Made by a program: the position numbers and the translations under genes. Source: Streptomyces hydrogenans (lineage in GTDB: Bacteria; Actinomycetota; Actinomycetes; Streptomycetales; Streptomycetaceae). Taken from it: 64,000 nucleotides of DNA. This document shows positions 8,317 through 16,156 of the stretch, piece by piece. Where the stretch lies: assembly GCF_014656075.1 (NCBI RefSeq), contig NZ_BNBS01000005.1:94418-158417 (forward strand), given 5' to 3'. Under the pieces are notes generated by a model. It worked only from the letters and a program-made list of their open reading frames with translations, was not told the origin of the DNA and ran no database searches. Within the stretch, counting starts at the first letter, position 1; the number at the start of each line of letters is the position of its first letter.

Positions 8317-9135
8317 TCACCGCAGGACCACGCGCGCGCCCCGTTCCCCGAGGATCTCCAGGAGCAGATCGAACAGCGCGACGTCACGGTCGGCGGTCTG
8401 CACGACCTCGGTCAACCGTGCCCGTGATGCGGCCGAGAAGTCCCAGTGCAGGGTGAACGGAGTCGTGGCGCCCCAGCCGCCGCGGAGGCAGTCGTCCAGA
8501 GCATCGAGGTTCCAGCCGAAGTATCCGCCGGGTCCGTCGACCGCCTCACCGAGCGCGCAGTAGAAGCTGTCCTCGTCGACGATGTGCCGGCCGTCCAGGG
8601 TGAACACCCGGCCCGCGGGCGCATCGGGTCGTCCCTTGCGGCGGTATCCACGAGACATCAACGCCACCGACAGCCAGGCGTGCCGGTCCGCGGGCACGAG
8701 CTCGTGCCACATGCCCGGACGGTTCAGGCGACCCGTGCGGACCAGGTCCCACACGCGTTCCGCCCCGGGCAGGCCGCCCTCGCACCACAACGTGACCGTC
8801 AGGTCCACGAGGTCGGCTCCCCGGGCGGAAGGCGTGACGTCGACGACGGTGACCTCTCCCACGAAGTAGGTCCCCATGGCGGCACCGTCAGCGTCGAGGC
8901 AGGTGAGATGGCCGTTCCCCGCCACGGCGCGACGACTGCCGACATGGTCGGCGCTCTTCAGGAGGCCACCCTGGGGCAGGCACCCTTCGAGGCGCACTCG
9001 AAGCAGGTCCTCCCCCTCCGGCAGCGGCGTGAAGAACCCCTCGGCATCGTGAGCGAAGCCCCAGAAGTCGCTGTCGTCCTCGTCCGAAGTCAGCGCGTAC
9101 CTCTGACCCTCGCCGCCCCATCGAGACGTTCCCAT
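8317..9135 (-). CDS. Barstar-domain protein with extra N-terminal domain
   Basis: This 272-residue protein ends in a barstar fold (about residues 175-270): FTLDGRHIVDEDSFYCALGE is followed by GYFGWNLDALDDCLRGGWG, the region that in barstar contacts barnase. Barstar itself is only about 90 residues, so the N-terminal about 170 residues are an added domain of unknown role. No ribonuclease toxin gene is next to it, so it is an orphan inhibitor or a barstar fold used otherwise. A G-rich ribosome site (GGGGGT) precedes ATG 9135. A second barstar gene lies at 40697-40987. Confidence 0.8.
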   Translation of the reverse strand: MGTSRWGGEGQRYALTSDEDDSDFWGFAHDAEGFFTPLPEGEDLLRVRLEGCLPQGGLLKSADHVGSRRAVAGNGHLTCLDADGAAMGTYFVGEVTVVDVTPSARGADLVDLTVTLWCEGGLPGAERVWDLVRTGRLNRPGMWHELVPADRHAWLSVALMSRGYRRKGRPDAPAGRVFTLDGRHIVDEDSFYCALGEAVDGPGGYFGWNLDALDDCLRGGWGATTPFTLHWDFSAASRARLTEVVQTADRDVALFDLLLEILGERGARVVLR

Positions 9136-9272
9136 CGCACCCCCACGAAAGCACTCAGCCTACCGACGTCCGGGCTCCGACCGGCCGAGGTGGGCCCGCA
9201 AAGGTGGGGGGGCTCTCACGCGAACAGCCCTCCCTCCTTCTCCAGCACCCGCGCCCCGTAGGGTGTGGCGGC

Positions 9273-9764
9273 GTGAGCGCATGGCAGATATCCGATGAAG
9301 AGGGCGGCGTCCTCGCCGCCCGCTGGTGGCAGTGGGCCCTGTCGGCCCCCGACGACGTGAGCCCGGTGGCGGACACCACCGGCGCACACGCCGCGTGGCG
9401 GCAGCCGGACGACCTGTGGTTCCTGGCGGGCACCTACGGCGGCCGGGTGGTCCGCCACTGCGAGATGCCGGCCGGACGTCCCGTGTTCTTCCCCGTGCTC
9501 AACGTCCAGCACACCAAGCTCCACTCCCGCAAACCCCTCTCCCTCGACGTGACCCGGGCCGAGGCGTACCTCAACGGCGCCCCTCTCCCCCTCCGCGAGT
9601 TCGTCGCCCCGCCCTTCCGCGTGGGCCTGCGCATGCATCTCGCCTGGGGCCTCTGGTCCGCCGTCACCCCGCTGCTCCCCGGTCAGTACGTCCTTGAGAT
9701 CAAGGGCGAGACGGCGGGGGGCTTCCAGGTCGACACGACCTATCACCTCACCGCCACCGGCTGA
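9273..9764 (+). CDS. Conserved hypothetical protein
   Basis: This 163-residue protein reads well as a coding frame but has no assigned function. It opens with a Trp-rich region (ARWWQWALS), then DDLWFLAGTYGG and RPVFFPVLNVQH, motifs I associate with a family of small, often exported beta-rich proteins. This copy shows no signal peptide from GTG 9273; an upstream in-frame start at 9204 lacks a ribosome site and does not add one. It is divergent from the barstar-domain gene and may share its promoter region. Confidence 0.65.
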   Translation: MSAWQISDEEGGVLAARWWQWALSAPDDVSPVADTTGAHAAWRQPDDLWFLAGTYGGRVVRHCEMPAGRPVFFPVLNVQHTKLHSRKPLSLDVTRAEAYLNGAPLPLREFVAPPFRVGLRMHLAWGLWSAVTPLLPGQYVLEIKGETAGGFQVDTTYHLTATG

Positions 9765-9849
9765 ACCGACGACGGGGCATCGGGGCGGCCATGGGCGGCC
9801 TCGCCGGAGAACATACGGCCGCCGGCCGCGACTTCGGTGGCGCCGAGGG

Positions 9850-10005
9850 GCACGACCGAACCGTCGGAGGTCGCAGTCCTCGGTCTCTTCGAACACGACA
9901 CCGCGCCGACGCATGGCCTCGACGTCCCGTCGCAGTTCGTCGGATGTCAGGACCGGCGGACCGGGTAGACCGGCCGTCCCCGCCCGCGCGGGCCCCAGGA
10001 TGTGA
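9850..10005 (-). pseudogene. Possible remnant of a glyoxalase/VOC protein
   Basis: The frame reads PPVLTSDELRRDVEAMRRRG followed by VVFEETEDCDLRRFG, which resembles a stretch of VOC (glyoxalase-fold) proteins. No start, no remaining domain and no ribosome site are visible, and the flanks do not continue the similarity. If genuine it is a decayed fragment. The match is short, so confidence is low. Confidence 0.25.
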
Positions 10006-10040
10006 CTCCCGATGCCCGCCTGCGGCGGGGCCGGCTTCGG

Positions 10041-10280
10041 TCAGGGGAGGGTGACGTTGTTGAGGGCGTCGTGGGTGGGCAGCGTGTCGGCGGCCTTGCC
10101 GGATTCGGACGCGTGGTCCGCGGGGGCCCGCTGGTCTCCGTTGCCGAAGGTCTGGGACAGGAGTCCGACCCCGGGCAGGTGGTTGCCGACGCTGTCCGCC
10201 GCAGCCGCTCCCGCCGAGGCGAGGACGGCGGTGGCGGCGACGGTGGCGGCGGCGAGAACGCGGTGGTTGAAGATCGTCAT
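10041..10280 (-). CDS. Small secreted protein
   Basis: This 79-residue protein has a clear Sec signal peptide: basic start (MTIFNHR), hydrophobic core VLAAATVAATAVLASAG and cleavage site AAAADS near residue 29. The mature part is about 50 residues, hydrophilic and free of Cys, so it is neither a chaplin nor a bacteriocin of known type. ATG 10280 has AGG nearby. It is divergent from the EF-hand gene. Function unknown. Confidence 0.6.
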   Translation of the reverse strand: MTIFNHRVLAAATVAATAVLASAGAAAADSVGNHLPGVGLLSQTFGNGDQRAPADHASESGKAADTLPTHDALNNVTLP

Positions 10281-10544
10281 GCCTGGCTCAACGACGTGAG
10301 TCCCGGCAGGGCACGGCGCTCGGTCAACCTGGCGCCACCTCGACAAAGGTGACTCTCAGGAGCACTCCGCGCTCGGTCTGCCCGGGTTCCCGGGACTCGT
10401 ACGGCGGACGAGCGGACGCGATCGCTCACCAAGCGTGATCGATACGTTACTTTATGTGTCGGCAGGGTCCTGTGTCCGCGTCCAGCGGACGACTCCGGCC
10501 CTCGCCACCCCTCTTCGCGCGACTCCCACCTAAGGACTTACGAC

Positions 10545-11084
10545 ATGACCACCTCCGTGCAGCTCGACCGCGTCCAGAAGCGCTTCGACCTCTGGGACGT
10601 CAACGGTGACGGCCAGATCGACCGCGCCGACTGGCAGGCCGAGGCCCAGCGCATCCTCCAGGCGTTCGGCGAGGCTCCGGTCTCCCCGGCCGGCCGGCAG
10701 CTGACCGACGCCTACCTCGGCATGTGGAGCTTCTTCGCCGACAAGGCGGGCATCGACGAGCAGACCGGTGCTCTGACCCCCGAGCAGTTCAGCCACATCG
10801 CCGAGGAGCACGTCCTGGAGAACGGCGGCGCGGGCTTCGGCCGGGTCGTCAAGCCGACCATCCAGGCCATTGTCGAGCTCGTGGACGTGGACGGCGACGG
10901 CCAGGTCAACCCGGCCGAGTTCAAGACCTGGCTGGACGCCATCGGCGTGGAGGGCGTGCAGCCGGCCGAGGCGTTCCGTCAGATCGACACGGACGGCGAC
11001 GGCCAGCTCTCGGTCGAGGAGCTGGTCCAGGCCGTGCGCGCCTTCCACCTGGGCGACATCGACGTGCCGCTGCTCGGCCGCTGA
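10545..11084 (+). CDS. Calerythrin-like EF-hand calcium-binding protein
   Basis: This 179-residue cytosolic protein has the four-EF-hand plan of calerythrin and sarcoplasmic calcium-binding proteins. EF1 (DVNGDGQIDRAD, 18-29), EF3 (DVDGDGQVNPAE, 114-125) and EF4 (DTDGDGQLSVEE, 148-159) have intact ligands. EF2, around residues 67-80 (KAGIDEQTGALTPE), is degenerate, as in calerythrin. It probably buffers or senses calcium. AAGGA precedes ATG 10545, and a strong terminator follows, so it appears monocistronic. Confidence 0.9.
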   Translation: MTTSVQLDRVQKRFDLWDVNGDGQIDRADWQAEAQRILQAFGEAPVSPAGRQLTDAYLGMWSFFADKAGIDEQTGALTPEQFSHIAEEHVLENGGAGFGRVVKPTIQAIVELVDVDGDGQVNPAEFKTWLDAIGVEGVQPAEAFRQIDTDGDGQLSVEELVQAVRAFHLGDIDVPLLGR

Positions 11085-11121
11085 TCTCCAGGAACGACCC
11101 GCCGGCCCTCCGGCGCTGACC

Positions 11122-11162
11122 AGGGTCCCGCGACAGGGGTGACGCCCCCGTCGCGGGACCCT
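11122..11162 (+). terminator. Strong hairpin after the EF-hand gene
   Basis: AGGGTCCCGCGAC (11122-11134) pairs perfectly with GTCGCGGGACCCT (11150-11162), 13 bp. The loop itself contains GGGG/CCCC. It lies between convergent genes and can serve both. Confidence 0.75.
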
Positions 11163-11236
11163 CGCCATGCCCTCCCTCACTACTGGGTTCGTCACCGGTG
11201 GACCGGCCGGGGGAAGGGCCGTACTACGAGGGCCGG

Positions 11237-12139
11237 TTACGGCTCCGCGCGGTCCGCCGGGTGGAAGTTGACGCGCTCACGGACGACGGGGAAGCCCGCC
11301 TTGGCGAAGTTCGCGGCCATGGGGAAGTTGCCCCGGTCCGTGGCTCCACTGATGGACTCCGCGCCCTGTTCGACGAGGAAGTGGGTGCATTCCGCGAGCA
11401 GGTCGTAGGCGTAGCCGCGTCCGCGCTGTTCGGGGAGGACCCCGATGAAGCCGATGGTCGGGCCGGAGGGGTTGTGGGCCGGGATGTGGATGCCGGCCAG
11501 TTCGCCCTCCGGCGTGTGCGCGAGCTGCCACCACTCGCGTGGGGACGGGCACCAGTGGAAGAAGTCGAGTTCCTCCTGGGCGGCCCGGTCGAGACCGCCC
11601 TCCTCGATGGCCCTGAGCGCGTGGGCGTCGAGGGTCGCGGAGTGGATGCGCCGCAACGCGTCGAGGAACACGGTGTCGTCGGGTTCGGAGCGGAAGCGGA
11701 GGCGTTCCGGCCGCTCGGGCAGACCGCGTTCCGAGGTCCACTGGTACAGGAAGCGTTCCACCAGGAGCTCGTACCCCGCGGCTCGTGCGGCGGTGAAGCG
11801 TGCTTCGGCGGCGGCGCGGCGGTCCGGCTCGTCCCGCCAGCCGCCGGGCAGGTTGATCTCGAGTTCGACCTGCCAGGGGGCGGAGCGCAGGAGTGCGGCC
11901 CCGGCCTCCTCCTCCCCCTCGGCCACGTCGAACCAGTTGATGTTGACGGGCTCCGGGTCTTCGGGGCCGCCCCACCAGGCGCCGCGTGCGACGACCTCGC
12001 CGTCGCGCAGGGCGACGCGCTTCCACTCGGGGCGGAAGTGCGTACGCCGATGGCTTTCTCGGGCGCCCAGGGGGTCGGGAAGGGCGTCGAAGAGAGTCGC
12101 GTCGCTCGCCGAGAGCGCGCGGATGACCGGATCGGTCAT
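11237..12139 (-). CDS. GNAT-family N-acetyltransferase
   Basis: This 300-residue protein has a C-terminal GNAT acetyl-CoA site: GFIGVLPEQRGRGYAYDLLA matches motif A (V-x-P-x-x-RG-x-G), and GATDRGNFPMAANFAKAGF is the typical end. The N-terminal half may be a degenerate second GNAT domain, which fits the length. Substrate unknown. GGAGGAATCC precedes ATG 12139. A short reading frame with its own ribosome site lies in the leader just upstream. Confidence 0.85.
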   Translation of the reverse strand: MTDPVIRALSASDATLFDALPDPLGARESHRRTHFRPEWKRVALRDGEVVARGAWWGGPEDPEPVNINWFDVAEGEEEAGAALLRSAPWQVELEINLPGGWRDEPDRRAAAEARFTAARAAGYELLVERFLYQWTSERGLPERPERLRFRSEPDDTVFLDALRRIHSATLDAHALRAIEEGGLDRAAQEELDFFHWCPSPREWWQLAHTPEGELAGIHIPAHNPSGPTIGFIGVLPEQRGRGYAYDLLAECTHFLVEQGAESISGATDRGNFPMAANFAKAGFPVVRERVNFHPADRAEP

Positions 12140-12178
12140 GGATTCCTCCGGGATGCAGGCTGCTTGGAGCGCTCCCGG

Positions 12179-12241
12179 TCAGATCTCGTGCACCACGCCG
12201 GGGCAGCGGAAAGGGGAGCGCTGGAAAGGTGTGAACTGCAC
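12179..12241 (-). CDS. Candidate 20-residue upstream peptide
   Basis: A GTG at 12241 is preceded by GGAGG with an 8-nt gap, the optimal Streptomyces spacing, and opens a 20-codon frame (MQFTPFQRSPFRCPGVVHEI) that ends 39 nt before the acetyltransferase ATG. A GTG at 12244 in another frame would end on the acetyltransferase start, but its ribosome-site gap is too short. It could be a regulatory leader peptide or chance. No family is recognised. Confidence 0.4.
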   Translation of the reverse strand: MQFTPFQRSPFRCPGVVHEI

Positions 12242-12364
12242 GGCACTCGCCTCCTTCCGTCCGTCTCAGGGCGTGGAGCCACAGGTTAGGCGATCTTCCG
12301 CGGTGCCGTCCATGCATTTCCGCCGCCCTGGTGGCGAGGGGGCCGCCAGCCCCCTGAGACGGGG

Positions 12365-13318
12365 TCATCTCACGTCGGCCGGCCCGATGTCCGATGTCGG
12401 CGCGGGCGCGATGAGGGCCGACGCGAGTTCGCGCCACTCCCGCTCCGGCAGTGCGGTCGGATCGGCGGTCAGCACCTGCAGGCACACGTGGTCGGCGCCC
12501 GCGTCGAGGTGCTCGCGCACACGGCGGCTGATCGTCTCCGTGTCTCCGTACGCGACGATCGCGTCCACCAGCCGGCGGCTGGGTCCGCCCGTGACGTCCT
12601 CGTCGCCGAATCCGAGCCTGCGGACGTTGGCCTGTTGGTGGGGCGCCATGGCGACGTAGCCGGCGACGTGTGCGGTGGCCACCTCCCGGGCCCGGCCGAG
12701 GTCGGTGTCCAGGACGACGGCCTGCTCGACGCCGAGGAAGGCGTCCGGTCCCATGATCGTCCGGGCCCGCGCGGTGTGCTCGACGGGTACGAAGTAGGGG
12801 TGCGCGCCCCAGGTGCGTTCGGCGGCCAGCCGGAGCATCTTGGGGCCGAGGGCGGCCAGGACGCGCCGGGGGGCCGGATCCGGGACGGGGCCGTGGGAGG
12901 GGGTGGCGTCCATGGCGTGGAGGTAGGCGCGCATCGTGGCGAGCGCCTTGCCCCGGGCCGGGACGGGGTAGCCGTCCACCTCGTGCACGGTGTCGTCGAC
13001 CCGGTGCCCGCCCAGGCCGAGCAGGTAGCGCCCGGGGAAGGCCTCGCCGAGGGTGCGGGTGGCGTTGGCCATGGCGATCGGGTCCCGGAAGGCGATGTTG
13101 GCGATGCCGGACGCGACGGTGATCCGGCGGGTCGCCGACAGGAGTAACCACGCCTGGCCCACCGTGTCGCGACCGAACGCCTCACCGTGCCAGATGGCTC
13201 CGTACCCCAACTCCTCCAGTTCCGCCGCCGATTCCCTCACGCGTGCCGCGGGCTGCCCCTCGTAGGCGAAGGTCCAGATCCCGACCCGGCCGAGCCGGGT
13301 CCGTGCGTCGTCCGTCAT
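12365..13318 (-). CDS. LLM-class F420-dependent oxidoreductase, with TTA codon
   Basis: This 317-residue protein is a luciferase-like TIM-barrel oxidoreductase of the F420-dependent type (GIWTFAYEGQPAARVRE, ASGIANIAFRDPIAMANATR, YLLGLGGH). Substrate unknown. GAGGAG precedes ATG 13318. Leu58 is encoded by TTA (13145-13147 on the complement), so translation should depend on the bldA tRNA, linking this enzyme to development or secondary metabolism. A TetR gene is divergent, and two identical-core palindromes lie between them. Confidence 0.9.
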   Translation of the reverse strand: MTDDARTRLGRVGIWTFAYEGQPAARVRESAAELEELGYGAIWHGEAFGRDTVGQAWLLLSATRRITVASGIANIAFRDPIAMANATRTLGEAFPGRYLLGLGGHRVDDTVHEVDGYPVPARGKALATMRAYLHAMDATPSHGPVPDPAPRRVLAALGPKMLRLAAERTWGAHPYFVPVEHTARARTIMGPDAFLGVEQAVVLDTDLGRAREVATAHVAGYVAMAPHQQANVRRLGFGDEDVTGGPSRRLVDAIVAYGDTETISRRVREHLDAGADHVCLQVLTADPTALPEREWRELASALIAPAPTSDIGPADVR

Positions 13319-13341
13319 CGGTACTCCTCGAAGCCACAAAA

Positions 13342-13356
13342 CGGAGAGGTTCTCCG
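13342..13356. promoter_or_regulatory. Operator candidate A for the TetR at 13429
   Basis: CGGAGA-GGT-TCTCCG is a perfect 6+3+6 palindrome between the LLM oxidoreductase and TetR genes. It has the same arms as site B, and its flank (AAAA before it) is mirrored there. Confidence 0.75.
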
Positions 13357-13377
13357 CTTCCTCTTCCGGCTACCATA

Positions 13378-13392
13378 CGGAGAACCTCTCCG
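13378..13392. promoter_or_regulatory. Operator candidate B for the TetR at 13429
   Basis: CGGAGA-ACC-TCTCCG is the reverse complement of site A at the core, so the two sites face each other. Centre-to-centre distance is 36 bp. Confidence 0.75.
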
Positions 13393-13428
13393 GTTTGCCA
13401 GGCCGGGAGTCGACCGAAGGGCGGGACG

Positions 13429-14022
13429 ATGACGAACGGACGGGCAGGGGCCGCGGCCGAGCCTCCGCGGCGCACGGACGCCCGCCTCAATCGGGAACGG
13501 CTGGTGGCGGCGGCACGAGAGGTGTTCGCCGAGGCCGGGCCCGGCGCCTCCCTCAACGAGATCGCCCGCCGGGCGGGGGTGGGCCCCGGCACCCTCTACC
13601 GCCACTTTCCCGACCGCTCCGCCCTGTTGAGCGCGGTCCTCTCCGACCGGATCGAGAGGCTGGGCGCGCAGGCGGAGCGGCTGCTGGTGTCGGAGGACGC
13701 CGACGAGGCCCTGGAGCAATGGCTGCGCGCCTTCCTCGCCCACGCCCGCGTGAACCAGGGCATGGGCAGCGCCCTGCTGGTCGAACCGGCCGGCGAGTCG
13801 GGCCCGGACTGCCACCGGCGCATCCTGGACATGGCGACCGGCCTCCTGGACCGGGCCCAGCTGCACGGATCGGCCCGCGCCGACCTGACCGCCGACGACC
13901 TCCTCCACCTCGTCATCGGGATCGCGCTGTCCACCACCCAGGACGACCGGCCCGGCCGGCCCGAGTTCCTCCTGGACCTGGCCCTGGACGCCGTCCACGG
14001 GTCGCCCCGCCGGAAGGGGTGA
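13429..14022 (+). CDS. TetR-family regulator
   Basis: This 197-residue regulator has a helix-turn-helix at about residues 39-62 (GVGPGTLYRHFPDRSALL) and a TetR C-terminal domain of the SbtR-like type. ATG 13429 is chosen because the longer frame would read through the operators. It probably represses itself and the divergent F420-type oxidoreductase through the twin palindromes 36-90 bp upstream. Ligand unknown. Confidence 0.9.
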   Translation: MTNGRAGAAAEPPRRTDARLNRERLVAAAREVFAEAGPGASLNEIARRAGVGPGTLYRHFPDRSALLSAVLSDRIERLGAQAERLLVSEDADEALEQWLRAFLAHARVNQGMGSALLVEPAGESGPDCHRRILDMATGLLDRAQLHGSARADLTADDLLHLVIGIALSTTQDDRPGRPEFLLDLALDAVHGSPRRKG

Positions 14023-14190
14023 CGGCTCCTGGAACTCGCCGACGGCGGTCCGCGCACGTCCCTCCGTCCCCGCCCCGCTCGCCCCTCCCCCGGTGCAACA
14101 ACGCTCCGGCATCGGTGGCCAGCTCTGCGAGTGGGAGGACACGGGTCCCGCCCGGGGCGGTATCGGAACCCGTCGCTAGGCTCCCGCTCC

Positions 14191-14727
14191 ATGACCAGTG
14201 ACCACGCCTTCACCTGCGCCTGCTGCGGTGCCCGGCATTCCGAGCTGCCGATGAACTACACGGCCGAGGCCCCCGCGGTGTGGGACGCGGCCTTCGCCGA
14301 CGCCGAGGACTGCCTGCTCTCGGCGGACCAGTGCGTGGTCCTCGGGCAGCACTACTTCGTCAAGGGCCTGATCGAGATTCCGGTGATCGGCGGCGACGAG
14401 GTGTTCTCCTGGGGCGTCTGGGTCTCGCTCAGCCGGGAGAACTTCGCCCGGGCGGCGGAGCTGTGGGACACGCCCGGCCGGGAGACCGAGCGGCCGTACT
14501 TCGGCTGGCTCACCACCGACCTGTCCGTCTACCCGTCCCCGACGCTCAACCTGAAGACGCACGTGCACACCCGCCCGGTCGGCGAACGGCCCCGCGTCGA
14601 GCTGGAGCCCATCGACCACCCTCTCGCCGTCGAGCAGCGCACGGGAATCAGCCTGGAGCGCGTACGGGAGATCGCGGCGGCCGTGCTCCATCCGGGCGGC
14701 GGGGAGGCGGCCGTGGCCGCGCGGTGA
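14191..14727 (+). CDS. DUF2199-domain protein
   Basis: This 178-residue protein opens with a zinc-ribbon-like pair (FTCACCGARHSELP), then the conserved run SWGVWVSLS and PYFGWLTTDL. This is the DUF2199 family, whose function is unknown. ATG 14191 is used; upstream in-frame sequence is non-conserved and no strong ribosome site is visible. It lies between a TetR gene and the IclR gene, which is convergent with it. Confidence 0.75.
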   Translation: MTSDHAFTCACCGARHSELPMNYTAEAPAVWDAAFADAEDCLLSADQCVVLGQHYFVKGLIEIPVIGGDEVFSWGVWVSLSRENFARAAELWDTPGRETERPYFGWLTTDLSVYPSPTLNLKTHVHTRPVGERPRVELEPIDHPLAVEQRTGISLERVREIAAAVLHPGGGEAAVAAR

Positions 14728-14822
14728 GCCATCGAGGGTGCGGGTGCCTCGGGACGGCCGGAGAAGGCGATGCCTGCCCGGGGCTGTCGCGGGTGAGGGC
14801 CGACGCCCCACCGTTCCCGGAG

Positions 14823-15635
14823 CTATGAGCGGTCGGCGCGGGGCGGTGGCGCGTCCTCCGGGGGGCGGCGCTGGGTCGGGGGGAGGAGGAGCACTTCGAG
14901 TGCCCGGGCGCAGGAGCGGGCCTGGGTGAGGAACCAGTCGAGTCTCGCGTCCGTGATGACCTCCGGTGTCGCGCGGACCGCGAGGGCGAAGCGTGCGTGG
15001 CCCGCGCGTTCCAGGACGGGCACGGCCACCGTGCGGACTCCGGGGGCGGACTCCTCGTCGTTGAGGGCGTGGCCCGCGTCCCGGACCCTTGCCAGTTCGG
15101 CCGCGAGTGCGGTGGGTTCGACGATGGTGCGGTCGGTGAACGCGTACAGGGACGGCAGGGCGAGCGGACCCGCCTCGCCGGCACGGGGCCAGGCGAGCAG
15201 GACCTTGCCCAGTGCCGTCGAGTGCAGGGGGCGGCGCAGCCCCACCTTGGGGGTGACCGAACCGCCCGCGACGATGACGGCGTACGGGCCGCTGCGCAGG
15301 GCCAGGTCGGCGGTGGCGCCGGTCCGTTCGGCCAGGTCGGCCAGTTCCGGTGCGGCGAGGTGCAGTCCTCGCTGGTGGTAGGAGAGCCGGCCCAGTTCGG
15401 TCACCGCGGGGCCGAGGCGGTAGCGGGCGGTGCGGGCGTCCTGTTCCAGGAAGTCCGCCGAGAGCAGGGTCCGGACCAGCCGGTGGGCGGTGGAGGTGGA
15501 GAGGCCCAGCCGGCGCGCCAGGTCGGAGACGCTGAGGTCGGGCCGGTTGTCGTGGAAGCTGTGCAGGACGTCCAGGGCGCGGCGGACGGCCTGGGCGCCC
15601 GCCGGGGGACGTACGGGCTCGGCCTCGGTGGTCAT
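14823..15635 (-). CDS. IclR-family regulator of the sulfur island
   Basis: This 270-residue regulator has an N-terminal winged helix-turn-helix (about residues 34-57, LARRLGLSTSTAHRLVR) and an IclR effector domain (LRRPLHSTALGKVLLAW, then DDEESAPGVRTVAVPV-like region). GGAG precedes ATG 15635. It is divergent from the leader peptide and sulfonate-type cluster. The intergenic palindrome CATGTG/CACATG is the likely operator. The inferred role is control of organosulfur uptake in addition to the leader peptide. Confidence 0.88.
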   Translation of the reverse strand: MTTEAEPVRPPAGAQAVRRALDVLHSFHDNRPDLSVSDLARRLGLSTSTAHRLVRTLLSADFLEQDARTARYRLGPAVTELGRLSYHQRGLHLAAPELADLAERTGATADLALRSGPYAVIVAGGSVTPKVGLRRPLHSTALGKVLLAWPRAGEAGPLALPSLYAFTDRTIVEPTALAAELARVRDAGHALNDEESAPGVRTVAVPVLERAGHARFALAVRATPEVITDARLDWFLTQARSCARALEVLLLPPTQRRPPEDAPPPRADRS

Positions 15636-15727
15636 GGTGCTCGCTCCCCCTCGGTGATCGACACCTCCTACGCTCCCACATCGCGGTACCCGGAACGGCT
15701 CCGCGGCCCGGGAGGAAACATGCCGTT

Positions 15728-15745
15728 CATGTGCAATCCCACATG
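15728..15745. promoter_or_regulatory. Palindrome upstream of the sulfur island
   Basis: CATGTG, 6-nt spacer, CACATG lies 93 bp from the IclR start and 120 bp before the leader peptide. It is a plausible IclR operator. A related half-site CATG stands nearby at about 15719. Confidence 0.55.
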
Positions 15746-15864
15746 ATGGGAAGCGAGTTGTGGCGGGCCGGATCGTCGTGTCATGGTTCCGGCCAACACC
15801 CCAGGAGGACACCGCCCCGGGACGCCACGTCCCGGGACCATCGCACGGAGGGAGCAGGTCCGCC

Positions 15865-15996
15865 ATGAGCATGTGCCGCACGGCGTCGTACGCCGCTCCC
15901 GCCGTTCCCGCCGTCCCCCACCTCCTGCTCGGGCTCACCCGCCGCCGTCACATCGACCTGGCGCGGGTCACCGGTACCGGCTGTCGCCGCGGCTGA
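15865..15996 (+). CDS. Leader peptide of the actinobacterial sulfur/cysteine type
   Basis: This 43-residue peptide ends LTRRRHIDLARVTGTGCRRG. The RRxHxDLARV...C ending is the hallmark of the leader peptides placed ahead of sulfur-assimilation and sulfonate-transport operons in Streptomyces and related genera. In mycobacteria, Cys-containing leaders are known to control downstream genes by cysteine availability. A GGAGG-like site (about 15847-15853) precedes ATG 15865; ATG 15871 is also possible. Ribosome stalling at the Cys codon near the end could control the genes starting 161 nt downstream. Confidence 0.8.
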   Translation: MSMCRTASYAAPAVPAVPHLLLGLTRRRHIDLARVTGTGCRRG

Positions 15997-16156
15997 CGCC
16001 GTTCCCGTCCCCTCTGCCGTACCGGCCCCCCTTCCTTACGGGGCGCCGCGCCTCGCAGGCCGTGCCCGGTGCGCTCCGTGTGCCGACGTGCCCGGGGGCG
16101 CCGTGGCCCGTCCCGCGCGGCCTCCGCCCCGCCTCCCTTCACCCCAGGACTCCTCC

